Source: Notamacropus eugenii
Lineage: Eukaryota > Chordata > Mammalia > Diprotodontia > Macropodidae
Direction: 5' to 3'
DNA: 64,000 nt
Assembly: GCF_028372415.1 (NCBI RefSeq)
Contig: NC_092872.1
Span: 393,751,853-393,815,852, forward strand
Shown here piece after piece: positions 34,346 to 48,510 of this stretch; position 1 is the stretch's first letter; every line of letters begins with the position of its first letter. A program made the position numbers and the translations under genes. A model generated the notes under the pieces. That model saw only the letters and a program-made list of their open reading frames with translations. It had not been told where the DNA came from and made no database searches.

Positions 34346-36044
34346 TTATGGTAGCTTTATCTTGGATAACTATCAAAATACGGTATGATGTATAAAATCT
34401 GAATAAAGACATATGTCATGTAAGTTACACAGAAAAAAAGTTGTATTTGAAATGAATTATTTAAAAGTGGCATTTATTAGTTTTTGCAGATATAACCTGT
34501 AATTTGATTTTTCTTTTTGTTCTTGATGTTGAGAGCAAATAAATTAAAATCAAACATTCATTTCTTGCTATTTAAGTCCATGGTTCACCCATCTTGTCTT
34601 TTGACAAATAGGTATAATTAGATATCTTGCATAATTTACTAACTCTTATATTAAAAACTGTGTACGGATTAGTGAGAAACTAGACATGTTGACAGAAAAG
34701 ACTTCCCAATTAGAAAATGATTGATTAGTTTGTTGCAGTTGATAAAGTATTATTGTCATATTTTCAGATTTTAGGACTTGAGGCAAATGTGTTAAGATCT
34801 GGCAGTGCTTAACTTTTCTGAGACAGATTCCTTGTGGGGTTAGTCTTGATTTCATTGTTTCATTCTTGTGGTTTTGCCTTCACAGAAATAGTGTTTCTCC
34901 ACATGAGATTTAACATACACACGCACACACACAAACACATGCATGCACACACACACAGATTTTATTTAGTTAAATCAAGTCAGAGTACAAATTTGGGAAA
35001 GAAACTGACTATAGTATAAATTCTAGATATCTCTACCTCACTAGTTAGTAGTAGCTAATTATGTATAGTAGTTATTGATTTAAAATATGTATACATATAT
35101 ATATATACATACACACATATATAAAATTGTCTTAAGGTATGTGCACAAAACCATCAAAATGTCTAACATACTAGCCACAGTGAAGAAAATTTGTTTTGCA
35201 AAAATGTCAATGTATAATTCCCTCCTCATCTGGGCAGTGTTTCAGAGACTTGTCTTACATCAAGGACGACAGAGTAGGCTAATGATTAGAATTCTCAGAT
35301 TCCAAAGTTTGCCCACAATTCTGTTCTTGCACTATTAATCTAATTCATATTTCCCCTTAAAAGAGGAAAAGGGGAGCATTTATTTTCTCTGTCCTTTAGG
35401 TTTTCCTTTATCTCCTTTAGTTACTGAATCTTCAAAATGTTCCCGTTGAACTTTGATATATAGTAACCACACAATTAGGTAACAGACTGAATCTGATCTT
35501 GAATCTATTTTGCTTGGCAAAAATCTATATTTTTCATCGCTAAAGTAGAAGCTGTGAATTCACCATCTGACATTTCAAACTGAGGACACAAACTAGGAGA
35601 TTTAAAATGTATAATCTCTTAGAGTTTTAAAATGCAAGCAATTATCATAGGTTGGATTTTGTTGCTTTTGTAGATTAAAATCAATAGGCATTTCAACAAT
35701 TAATGATAAAATTGCCTGTAATGTTCTTATAGCTTTAGTAAGCCATCTGTAGAGAGTTTCAGTTCTAATTACATAGAAAAGTTTGTTTTTCCAGGAAAAA
35801 AAAGAAACTCTTGATATGGTATGATTCAGTTTACTTCTCTTCTGAGTCTCTTTCCTGATTAAATAAGTTCCAGATCTCTGATTCTCTCTACTTGGGGAAG
35901 TGGTGAATTTTTGGAAGTGTAGGATAATGAACCAAGGTTAGAAAAGTTTGTTTTCTTTTAAAGATTTTGTTTTCTATGACTCTCTTTAGAGTGTTTTGGG
36001 CTTGTATCTTCTTTTGTTGCATTTGGGAAGGTGGGAGGGGAAGG
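34346..36044. other. AT-rich unique DNA with two microsatellites
   Basis: CA-type repeat at about 34915-34960 and TA/CA repeat at about 35085-35123. Otherwise no coding frame or repeat family is recognised. Confidence 0.45.
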
Positions 36045-36156
36045 CAAGAGAATAAGAATTTATTAAGCACCTAATATGTGCCAAATATTTTATTGTGCCC
36101 TACATGTTTTTACTGATGTTATCACAGTTGATCCACTCAACAACCCTGTGAGGTAG
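36045..36156 (+). mobile_element. MIR SINE, left half (split by LTR)
   Basis: Ends caaccctgtgaggtag. The right half resumes at 36740 with ggtagatactattattattc, so the two are one MIR interrupted by the LTR. Confidence 0.75.
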
Positions 36157-36739
36157 TGTAGTGCCAATGCGATATTCACAGCACCTGCAGCAGCTATGAA
36201 TATGCCAGCACAGTTCTGAATCACAAAATAAAACAGACTCTCCACATGAAAGACAGAACCAAAACATTTATTCAAACACCAGAAAACCAAATCCATCATA
36301 GCAACAAAGAAATCTATACACAATAACAGTACAGGGGGCACTACCATTCCCAAACCTTCCTTCTGTTAGGCTTCCACAAATCAACTCCCTTAAACAAATC
36401 ACAAACAGGCTCCTTTAAAGAAAATCACAAACAAGCTCTCCCACTCACAATAGCAAGATGCCTGCTTTGTCTATCCTTCCCAACTCTGACTACTCTGACC
36501 AACTTCCTCTCAGCTCTGCTCCAGCTCTGCTTTTTCCTATTCCAGCCTTTCTGCTCTACCTCTCCCTGTTCCACCTATTCAGCAAGCTCTTCCTACCATT
36601 GACTTCATGTGACTCAAACTCATGTGACATAGGCTTCCATGTGGTTTAAGCAGGTCACATAGGCATATTAATGAATGGGAAAGATCTTCCCATTCCATTA
36701 AAAATACATTAATTCCTTTTAAAATGCATTAACAATACA
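36157..36739 (-). mobile_element. Solo ERV-L-family LTR inside a MIR
   Basis: A 583-bp LTR with plus-strand ends tgtagtgcc and acaataca, flanked by the 5-bp direct repeat ggtag (36152-36156 and 36740-36744). It matches LTRs A and C of the provirus at 8.7-15.2 kb through most of its length, including ggaaagatcttcccatt near one end, then diverges for about 50 bp. It probably arose by LTR-LTR recombination that removed the internal region. Confidence 0.82.
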
Positions 36740-36895
36740 GGTAGATACTATTATTATTCCTATTTTACAATTGAGAAAACTGAGCCAGGCAGCAGATAAA
36801 TGACTTCCCCAAAGTCACATAGTTAGCAAATATTTGAAGTTTGACTTGAATTCACTTCTTTCTGTCTCCAAGAACCATCTTGGTGTTCAGTTTTT
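36740..36895 (+). mobile_element. MIR SINE, right half
   Basis: Continues with ttttacaattgagaaaactg, ccccaaagtcacatagttag and a tail that includes cttctttctgtctcc. Confidence 0.75.
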
Positions 36896-37984
36896 TTAGG
36901 TGAAGTTTTTTTAGTTAGAAAGCAGTCCATCCATGTGAAAACTATTTCTATAGTTATTTACATATATACACACCATTTTTTCTATTTAAGTATGTAGATA
37001 AGGATGACATTATATTACCTTGTTGGATGAGTTTCCAATATTTATGTTTCTTTTTAAAAAAGTCATTTTACTGATATCTTTGTTAAGCAGACAAGGACCA
37101 AATAGGCACAAAAAGATTATAGCCAGTAGAGGAATAAGAACAGAATATTAGAATGTAGCTCCCCTGCTTTTCCTCTATCCAACAAGCACTTTTAATACTT
37201 GTTACAAAAAATGGAAATAAAGAGAAAAAAGTATTATGGTTCAGTAACAGTAACCAATACATCAGCTGAGTCTGATTGTATATGCAATATTTCCCTTCCA
37301 TATTCCTCTGCTTCTTCAAGGAAGGGAGGGATATATTTGAAATTAAAAAAAAAAAATCTCTTCTTTGGTTCCAAGTCTAGTCATAATTACACTGCTTTCA
37401 GTTTTGCCTTTGTTTTTCTTTCCATTACATTATTTTAATTAGTTTGTATATTTTTCCTAGTTCTGCTTAATTCACTCATCAGTTCACATAAGTTTTACAT
37501 GCTTCTCTTACAGCCTAGAGCTACCCTTTTCCCCATAGATGAAGGACCTGACACAAGGAAGGCCACAAAGGATGGAGAGGCATGCAGCCCTGGAAGAAAC
37601 TGGTGCCCCTTCTTCTTCATGCCACTAGCCTCCTGGGAAAGGAGCAGGGACTGCCTCTCTCTGGCCCGTAGCTTGTGAACTCCTTCCAATGCCAGTGCCT
37701 TCCCCAGACATGATACTTATAATACCAACTTCTGCCAATGCTACCTATAGCTCCATCCCACCGCCTGCCCCACCATGTGCAATATTGATCCCTGTCCCCA
37801 TCTATTCCCTAACTTCCCAAAGAAATAAACCATGTTCACATAAAAATACATATGTAATCTATATGTAAAATAGATATATATGTTATATATCATATATATA
37901 ATTCTTCATATTCATTATTTCCTTCAGTACTCAAATATTCCATTACATTTATGTAATTAGATATCTTTCATTCTCAAATGACTT
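36896..37984. other. Unassigned; GC-richer block at 37495-37840
   Basis: Most is AT-rich. The block at 37495-37840 is clearly richer in G+C than its surroundings and ends with an AATAAA (37823-37828) and a short A-rich stretch, like the 3' end of a processed transcript, but I cannot name a source gene. No TSD was identified. Confidence 0.35.
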
Positions 37985-38180
37985 TTCAGAGGATAGCATT
38001 TAGAGCAGAAAGGGACTTCAGAGATAATCTAGGTTGTCTCTCTCACTCTACAGATGAACAAGAGGCAGAGAGGAATAAATAAATTACCTCAATACTTCCA
38101 GTTAGTAAGTATCAGAGCCAGAAAGTGGACTCATGTCCTTTAATTCCAAATTCTGTACTCTTTCAACTGTACGTCTCTGT
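37985..38180 (+). mobile_element. MIR-like SINE
   Basis: Plus-strand: gaaagggacttcagagataa, ctacagatgaacaagaggca, agttagtaagtatcagagcc. Confidence 0.6.
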
Positions 38181-38267
38181 CATGAATGCAAATTTTATGT
38201 TTTCCTTTTGTAATGTACCCTGGAGATAAATGTACATCTTTTAGCTGCTGCCATTTTTGTGTGTTTC

Positions 38268-38515
38268 AGAGTTGCTAAGTGGTGCAGTGGATAGAGTGCT
38301 GGTCCTGGAGTCAGGAAGACTTATTATCCTACATTCAAATCTGACCTCAGATACTTACAACCTCAGTGACTCTGGGCAAGCCACTTACCCTTGTTTGTCT
38401 CAGTTTCCTCATCTGTAAAATGAACTTGCAAAGGAAATGGCAGACCCTCCAATATTTCTGGTAAGAAAAGTCCAAATGGGATTATGAAGAGTTGAATGCA
38501 ATTGAAAAATGAATG
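38268..38515 (-). mobile_element. CORE-SINE (WSINE-type)
   Basis: Reverse-oriented copy of the 2401-2647 family: gtgcagtggatagagtgctg, aaatctgacctcagatactt, cctcatctgtaaaatgaact. Confidence 0.8.
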
Positions 38516-38687
38516 ACATTTTGTGCTTTGTATCCATTTACCTTCAGTACACTTTATTTTAAGAGACTAAGGATTTGTATACATCATATACCTAGACAAA
38601 TTAAACCACCTTCTTTAACCCTACCAGAAATTATGGGAATACAGGATCTTTTTTATTTTTAGCATTGTTGATAATATTCCTAAGAGC

Positions 38688-38830
38688 ATAGCTTTAGAAC
38701 TAGAAGAGAGCTTATTGAACATCTAGTCCAACTTCCTAATTTTTCAGAGGAGGAAATAGGTGAAGTGACTTCCCAAAAGTCACACAGATAACTGAGAGCA
38801 GAACAGAAGTCTGATGTCTAACCCTAGGGA
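38688..38830 (+). mobile_element. MIR-like SINE fragment
   Basis: Plus-strand: cttattgaacatctagtcca and cccaaaagtcacacagataa. A TG-repeat follows at about 38852-38905. Confidence 0.6.
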
Positions 38831-39069
38831 TGTGCCCCAAAGAAGTTCATTTTGTGTGTCTGTATATGTGTATCTGTGTGTGTGTATGCATGTGTGCATG
38901 TACACATAAGTATTCTGTCTTTTGTTTTCATTAGTTCTATGCCACAAAAAAAAGATAAATTGTTGCCTAGGGAATTTATAATATGAAGGACGATTAATTT
39001 CATTCAGAGTTGTCCCTAAGCTAGTATGATGTTCCTTTGGCCTTCCCTTTAGCAATATTTTGGACAGCT

Positions 39070-39640
39070 TTAGGTACCTTCTCATTAGTAGCCTACTAAC
39101 TGGTCTCCCTGATTCTAACTCTTCTCTGTTCCTATTCATTTTGATCACCTTCCTGCGACACCATTACTATTCCTAATTTAAAGATTTCATAATACTGCCA
39201 GTTGTACTAAAAATTCTACTTTTAGTTTCCCCCTTGTTCCCATCATGCTTTCAGAATAATATCTATAGTCTTCATTCCAAAATTTATATTGCGCAACAGT
39301 TTTGCCTTAAACTACCTTTCTCTTCTTGCCTTCTCATGCTCTCTGCACATACCACATGTCTGAAACAAAATGGACTACTTGGCATTGTTTGAAAATATTT
39401 TAAGGTTTCCAGTCTCTGGTTTTGTTTCTTATTTTCCCCCAATCAATATCCTCCAATCCCCAATCATCACCTATTCAATTTATGCCTTTAAGGTTTCACT
39501 CAGATGCCATATTCTCCATGAAACTTTTTCATTTGAAAATGTTTTATCCCTTCTTTGGACCCCTGTAATACTTTGTATGTATCTTATAGCATTTATTGCA
39601 TTTGGCCTTCCACAATCATAATTTGTATACACCCAGACTG
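39070..39640 (+). mobile_element. L2-like fragment
   Basis: Diverged plus-strand L2-type sequence: tactaactggtctccctgat, atatctatagtcttcattcc, tatgcctttaaggtttcact and cagatgccatattctccatg in the usual order. Non-coding. Confidence 0.5.
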
Positions 39641-39959
39641 AAGTGCATTGGATGAATCCTTTATGAACGGTTTATGGGAAGCAGCTGTCAAGAATTCCAG
39701 AACTAAGAGTCATGCATGAGTTATTATCTGCACCACTGGAGGGGATAGTCTGATGAATTAGCAGAAGGAATCAAATGAAATACTTAAGCACTTAAATGCC
39801 CCATTCTACTTAACATCTTGGGAAACCTGAAAGATGGTAGTTAATAATGGGAGATAATTTGACAGTTAGGGAAACTGATCCTTTATTATGTACCAGAGAG
39901 ATAATCATGGTATCGCAAATTGAACAATATCTTGATACAGCTATGAATAAAGTAGATAG

Positions 39960-40085
39960 ATTTATTTTAAAATTGAAAGAGGTCTGGGAGATCTTTTACT
40001 ATAATTTTCTAGTTTTACAGGTAAGGAAACTGGGGCCCAGAGACATGAACTGACTTGCCTTACTGCATATAGCTGGTTAATGGTG
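39960..40085 (+). mobile_element. MIR-like SINE fragment
   Basis: Plus-strand: aggtaaggaaactggggccc and gacttgccttactgcatata. Confidence 0.55.
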
Positions 40086-41344
40086 ATTTTTAAAAAGTTT
40101 GTTATTTTTATTTTTCAAGTAACAAGCATTCATTTTCTAGTTGAGCTGTATCTCTCACTAGCTTCTCCTCCACGAGCCTATTTTTTTAAAAAAGCTCTAT
40201 ATACATAACTACAAAGCATAGTGTAATAAATTCCTATATTAGCCATGTCCAAAAATGTATCTGTTCTTTTTGTTTTTCTTGTTTCAAGTTCATTACTTCT
40301 CTTTCAGGATGTGAGTTATATACTTTATCTTCATTTTATTGGACTCATGGTTTATTATTGGTTTGACTGGAATTCTGAAGTGTTTCAAAATTGATTTTCT
40401 CCATACTATTATTGTACAGATTGCTCCCACAGCTCTACTCACTTTGTTCTGCATCGGTTTATAAAGATCTTCTCAGTTTCTTCTGAAATTATATAGCATG
40501 CATATGCCACAATTTGTTCAGTCATTTCTCAATAGAAGAAATAGTTTCCAATTTTGCACTACCAGGAAAAAGAGTTGCCACAAATACTTTTTTATAAATA
40601 GATCTTTTTTTCCTCTTTCTTTGATTTCTTTGAGGGTATCAGCTTAGAAGTGATATAGTTGTAACAAAGAATGCTTTCCGGTCATAATTCCAAAATGCTT
40701 TCCAGAATGGGTGGACCAATGCATAATTCTACCCATAATCCAGTAATGTACCTATTTCCCCATAGTCCACAGCAGTCCCTCCAGCATTACTCTTTTTCTT
40801 CTTTTGTCATAGATGAAAGTTTGAAGTTCAAAGTTGCTTTAATTCTCATTTCTCTAATTGTTAGTGATTTACAGCATTTTTTTCATAGCTTGCATTCTTC
40901 CTCTGAAAACTCCCTCTTCCTATCTCCTTTGACTTATTGGGAAAAAGTTCTTCATCTTATATATCTGAAAATTTCCTTTTATATCTTTGAAATGAGACTT
41001 TTATTAGGTAAAAAATAATTACAAAGATTTTTTTCCAGTTAACTGTTTCCCTTTTAATTTTTGCTTCATTAGTGCAAAACCCTTCAAAATGTATTTAATC
41101 AGAATTGTCCATTTTATCTTGTGTGATGCTCTTTCACACTTGTCCCATCATGAATTATTTCCCCTATCCAAATATCTGTAAGGTATTTTATTCCTTGTTC
41201 TTTTAATTTGTTTGTAACATGACATATTACATCTAGGTTATGTATCCCTTTGCAGTTTATCTTGGTATGTAGTATGAAGTGTTGGTCTAAAAACCTAATT
41301 TCTGCTGGACTAGTATTTACTTTTCTCTGCATTTTTAATCAAAA

Positions 41345-41605
41345 TAATAGCTAGCATTTATATAACACTATGAGGTTTTCAAAACACTTTGCTCATCTTA
41401 ACTCATTTGATCCTCATGCTGTAACAACCTTCTTTCATATATTCTACTGACACCCTCATTTTGCAAATGAAGAAACTGAGGTACATTGTGACTAAGTGAC
41501 TTATTCAGGGTCACATAGCTAGTTAAGTATGTGAGGCAAGAATTGAATTTATGTCTTCCTGACTTCAATTCTATACTCTATCCACTATGCCAAATAGCTA
41601 CTTAT
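41345..41605 (+). mobile_element. MIR-type SINE nested in L1
   Basis: Nearly complete: aatagctagcatttatataa, actcatttgatcctcatgct, tttgcaaatgaagaaactga, gtgacttattcagggtcaca, ctctatccactatgcc. Confidence 0.8.
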
Positions 41606-42388
41606 TAAAAAAAGATCTTCAGTAACTAGGGCCTTTGGGTTTATTAAACTTTACTTACTACATTCTTTGTTTCCTTTTATATATTGTGTCCTACTATTCC
41701 ACTCAACCCCCCCTCCTCTGTTTCTCTCTTTCTACTCCTTCCTTTCCCTTCCCTTCCCTTCTCTTTTAAATTAGTTTCAAATTGTTTCAAATGATTACTA
41801 TTTTAGAGTATTGTTTGAGGACAGTACCAATACACCCCCTTTCAACATTTTTTTATTATTGACTTAGAGATTCTTGACCTTTTGTTCCTCCATATGAATT
41901 TTGTTATTGTTTTTCTATTGCTACAAAATATTCTTTTGGAAGATTTATTGGTAAAACAGTGAATAAGCAAATTAATTTAGGTATTATTGTTATTATTATT
42001 ATATTGGTTCAATCTACCCATGAAAAATTCATGTTTCTGCAGTTATTTAAATCTGTCATTATTTCTGCAAATACTAGTTTAGGATTAGATTCATATAGTC
42101 CCTTATCTTGGAAGATAAGTATTTTATAGCTTCTGTAGTTACTCTGAATTGATATTTTTTTTCAAACTCCTGTTTCTAGGTTTTGTTGGTTATATGTGAA
42201 AATGCTGATGTTTATGTGGATTTATCTTATATCTTTGTTGGAAATATTATTTCAGTTAATTTTAGTTGACTCTTTAGGGTTCCCTAAGTACACTATCATA
42301 TTTTTTGAAAAAAAAACCCCCAATAATTTTGTTTTCTCCTTCCTTATTCCACCAATTTCTTGTCTTATTGGTATAGGTAGCATTTCTT

Positions 42389-43714
<1,326 letters not shown>

Positions 43715-44344
43715 GTAGCATTTCTTGCACTATGTTCAAAGTCAGTGGTTATGCTGAGCATCCTTGCTTTACTCCTGATCTTGTTGGAAATGTCTCTGAC
43801 TTCTTCACTCACTCATACACACATGCACACACACACATACACACAGTATGTATGTATGTATATATATATATATGTATATATGCTTGAATTTAGATAAATA
43901 CCATTTACTATATTAATGAAAGGTTAACTTATTCGTTAGTTTTAAAAAGTTTTTTAAAATAGAAAGTATGTTGTATTTTAGCAAAAAACCTTTTCAGGAT
44001 CTACTGATACAATCATATGGCTTTTATTATTCATATTATTAATATGGTTCATTATATTTATAATCTTCCTTTCACTGAATTAAACATTAATGTCTTGAAC
44101 TCAGTTCTCCTGATTCTAATCTAACATTTTTGCACCATACTATATAGTTCATTTCCTGTACAGATGGGCATAATGGTAGGGATTTTAAGCATCAGGATGA
44201 GGGAAAAAATTGAATTAGATGGACCTTCCAATCAACACCTTGAAGTGTTGATGTCTTGAGGTATCATGTTCTTCTTGTCTGGCACATAACCATACAGATC
44301 ACTAGGCTGGGATTTTCTTTTCATAGTGCAAATGATAAATGGAG

Positions 44345-44470
44345 AAATTCTGTTTGTCTATTTGTTTTTCTCATGGAATCTCAGAGTTGCAATAGAGCTC
44401 AGAAAGCAACTAGTCCAGATGATATCCGAACAATATACCTTACAACTGGTCACTAAGCCTTTGTTTCCCT
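44345..44470 (+). mobile_element. MIR-like SINE fragment
   Basis: Plus-strand MIR-type phrases with catggaatctcagagttgca and caactagtccagatgatatc. Confidence 0.45.
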
Positions 44471-46064
44471 TTTAGTTTAGAGAAAATTACTGTCTTCTGC
44501 ATCATTTCCAGATAGATTTTGAATTATATCTGGATAGCTGTAATGGTTGCATAGTTTTTCTTATAACATTTCCTTTCACATTTTCTTTGGTAGCTATCAA
44601 CAAAAACTCTTAGTCAAAGAGAAATCCTAACTAATTATTTTAGAATGGGGGTGGGTTTTCCTCACGTATATATAACTACAGTTTGGCTGTTTTCTATTTC
44701 AGATGCCCATAACACATGCCAGAATCACTAAAATCCTCACTGAGTTCTCCACTTGAAAATTATACCTATTCTCCTCCTGACACTCCCTCTCTAACAAACC
44801 ACCTACTCACTAAACAGATTTCCATGTATTATTTTTGGTGAAAGGTCATGCTTCTCTTGGTTGAGGACAGAGACACTCTTTTCAAAATCTAGATGTGAAG
44901 CTCAGAAAAAGTATTTTTAAAGAAGACATAGTGAGTACAATCTTTGGAAATATGCCATTTTCAAAGATCTGTACTCATCTTTCCTGTTGTGCTACTAAGA
45001 AATTAATTGCTTGTGTCTCTGTTTTAACAATAATGATGACTCCTGTTATTTTAGATACTTTGAACAGAAAAAATGAAAAAATGCACCCCTTTCGTTTGGT
45101 TAAAGGTACAAATCCACACTAAGAGGTATCCTTATAAATATTACCAACTTAAGGTGTCTTTCAACATGTCAAATACTCTGAGAATGTAATTAGTGATAGG
45201 AACCCCCAAACAAATCAAAGCTAATTACTAAAAAATGGACAGACTTTATGAGAAATAGGCCACCTTGCTCAGTAGGCAGATTTTTTTTTTCCTGCTGTTC
45301 CCCCAGCTCTGGAGGATAGGAATTTTGATGATATTAACACAGCTTATTAATGATCATGGTAACTAACTCCATCCACCTAATTAAATCATCAGCTACAATC
45401 TGCAACAAGGGAGCATAATTTAACTGGAACAGCTCTGACAATCTAGATGGAAGCCATGCTGCTAAATATTTAATACTCCCCATGGCTGGCTTAAAGGGAA
45501 TGTTTAAGGAGCTACTTAACCAAGACTTTTTCAAAGGTGACAGCAAGACTTTTTTTCCCCATTAAAGGACAATATATTTAAACAAAATTAGTTGTAAAGA
45601 GGACTAAGGGCTTTTAAGAAGCTGGACTAGAACAAGTACAAAGTGAGGAGGTATAACCTGGAGGCAACACAATCTTGAGAGCATTAAGAGGTTGATTTTC
45701 AAGGTGAAATGTGAAAGAAGGGATGGATAACACACGTGTAGAAAAAAATCTCATGCCTTATTATTGGCAAAAAACCAAATGAAAGAATATCAACAGCTAT
45801 TGATTCCTATGCCTACTTGATCATCCATACAACAATTTTATGAGTACAGTCTACACACAAACCGAGAGTATCCTTGATGGGGGTATTGGAAGTAAACAGA
45901 CAAAATTTTGCAAATTGTATCTAGAGTAGTCTGCATTTTTATTACCACAGTACAATTTACTGAAAAAATGGAGGGAATGGAAGATTACACTGTACTTAAT
46001 TTTGTTGACAGGGAGGTGTATTTGTTTGAGGAGAACAAAATATCTCTGTTGAATCAAAGATTTA
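44471..46064. other. Unrecognised; possible conserved noncoding block at 45330-45530
   Basis: Repeat-free and AT-rich. The block at 45330-45530 is dense in TAAT/ATTA-type motifs (ttattaatgatcatgg, cctaattaaatcatc, ataatttaac), as seen in developmental enhancers. This is suggestive only. Confidence 0.3.
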
Positions 46065-46205
46065 GGGTTAGAAGTGTCCTTAGAATCAATCTTTTCATTT
46101 TACAGATGAAGAAATTAAAGCACAGAGAAATGAAGTGTCTTACTATTGGTCACATAGTGAGTATATGCCAGAGCTGACATTTGAACCCAGGTCCTTTGAC
46201 TCAGA
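46065..46205 (+). mobile_element. MIR-like SINE fragment
   Basis: Plus-strand: tttacagatgaagaaattaa and acatttgaacccaggtcctt. Confidence 0.65.
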
Positions 46206-48389
46206 ATAACCTAGAATCACTAACTCTTTCAAAAAATATATCTCCTCCACTGGGATATTTTGACGTGTCAAAAATCATACAAGATAATGTGAAAGACGCA
46301 ACAATGGAAATAATTTTGTGTGAAGACCTCATGATTAGTAATATCAACCAAGGCATAAAAGAGATACATTACCTTCAAATATGGTACCCACTCTGAAGAA
46401 GATTTCGTAGGGACTCCAAGCTTATTGCTTTTCATATATTTGAACACCAGTATTATTCCAATACTGTTGTATGGTTTCAAGTCATTAATACTATATTCTC
46501 TGAGAAATTAAAGGGCCTTTCGTGGTCATAGACATTCTACAATACATTACAAATGAAATGCAGGAAATTTGTGATGAAGACTGTTATCAGAGAAATGTGT
46601 GAATAAACAATAGTCCCATAATGTAGTAGAATATAGGACAACTAGTGGTATCAACGCAATGCTAGGGATCCTGAGCAAGGGCCAGTATGTTGAGTGGGCC
46701 ATATCTGGTAAATCTATGATGGTATATGTATGAAAGTCACACAGCTTTAGCATGGATGGTGTGTGATCTGCATCATTGGAAGGAATGCCCACATTGATAA
46801 AAATCACAGATTCATTGGAGTATTCATGAAATAAAATTATTTTGAAGATCATGCCATTAAATGAAAGTACTATGGACTTAGGAAAGTAACTGTAGCTCAC
46901 CTCTCTGACTCAACAAATAATACAATTCCAGACCTCAAAAGAAAACTTAGCCAACAACCTGGAGTTAGAGCAAAACTGAAGCAGTAAAGGTATTTTGGGT
47001 GTTTGGTAGGGTAATCAAGAATTTCAAATGATGGATATGCACCCTTGACTTTTTATATACTGTTTTTTTTTATACCCAAGATAGTATGTGTTCCCCAAAA
47101 TTTGCTTTTAATTAATATTTTATATTATGCTTCATCTATAGCCTCATAGAACCTCTAACCTCTTCTTCCATCCTGTTTGAGGCTCAACTCTATTACTTGT
47201 GGCTCTTAACAAATTTAAGGTTGTAAGGTCAGGGTAAATTGGTACATATTTAACAACTGGCTATCTGAAATCATGATATACTTATATGTTTTGTCTGTAT
47301 TATTAATAACTTCTCCATCACTTCCTTAAGTTCAGAAAATCAACAAAATAATAAATCAGCTCATGATTTGAAGTTTTTGATGATGTGGGAGGTATAAATG
47401 CACCTGTTGGAAATTTAACAATCTGCTCTCACAAGCTTATAGGAACTGGGGCCAGCACACCTCTTGTCAGAATAGTAAGAAAAGGAGCAATTATGTACAA
47501 TGAAAGTTATATGACCCCAGGGTCAATATATCATTCTTTGGGATCTATGGGATTCTCAGGACTATTATTCAACTTGCATAGGTGCCTTTTTGCTAGAGAT
47601 ATATATAGAAAGGAATTTGGAGGTTTTGCTGAACTCCCTAGGTAACTCTGTTTAGGCTCTGCTGTGTATGGGATAGAGAGTGAGAGGCTTTATTTTGAGA
47701 TCCCTTAGGAAGGTATCCCTGTGGGAACTCACTGGGATTCAGAGGAGTGTCAGTGGCTCTGTCCTGTCTGAAGACAGAGCACTCTAAAGTGTGACTGTTA
47801 TACTATAAGCTTAGTGAGGATAGGTAGCCCACCTTTTTGTTTCTCCTCTAGCATCTAGTGTGATGCTCTATACATTTATTTATTTAATCATCTATTTGTT
47901 CATGCATCTATTTAGTTATGCATTTGTTTGTTTTATGGGGGCATGAGATAAGGGTCTAAAGTTCTGAAACTGATTTCATTGATGTCTGGGAGTTCCAGTG
48001 AGGAATCTTTTTAATTCTTAGTGCCCTCCCTTTGGCTTTGGGGTTGTGCTGGCTTATACTATTCTTAGGAAGTGAACATTTACACTTTGGAAACCAGTAA
48101 ACTAAAAATCAGGGCTTGATTTATTGTTTTGTTGATTGTCTAAATTTAAGAAAGTTATGGAGAAAATGTTAATCATACTGATTAAACTTGAATGTGTCTC
48201 CTATGTACATGTGCCCCCCTCCCCAGTTAAACATTTATCTGCACTTTCCTCCCTCCCTCCCTCCCTAAGTTATCTTGTAATTTTTTTGCATTTATTTGGT
48301 CTCTCTCTCTCTCTATTTGTACACGCATAGAGACACACATATATGCATATATAAACATATATATATATATACATATATACCCATATATG
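46206..48389. other. Unrecognised; two minus-strand frames at 46268-46900
   Basis: Minus-strand frames of 117 codons (46547-46900) and 70 codons (46268-46480) lie in tandem in a region without recognised repeats. I cannot match either to a family. A plus-strand 86-codon frame (47385-47645) also has no recognisable domain. A CT/TA microsatellite lies at about 48300-48380. Confidence 0.3.
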
Positions 48390-48510
48390 TTGTCTTCATC
48401 CATATAAAATAAGCTCCTTGAGGGCAGAGATAGTTGTATTTTATGTTCCCTTTACCTAACACAACACCTGACCTATTATATAGATGCTAAATAAATTCTA
48501 CTTGACTGAT
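48390..48510 (+). mobile_element. L2 3' terminal fragment
   Basis: Phrase ataagctccttgagggcaga followed by ctaaataaattctacttgac, typical of L2-type 3' ends. Confidence 0.6.

Noticed and set aside
47385..47645. 86-codon plus-strand frame as a gene
   Set aside because: No recognisable domain, no supporting splice or promoter context, and its length is compatible with chance.
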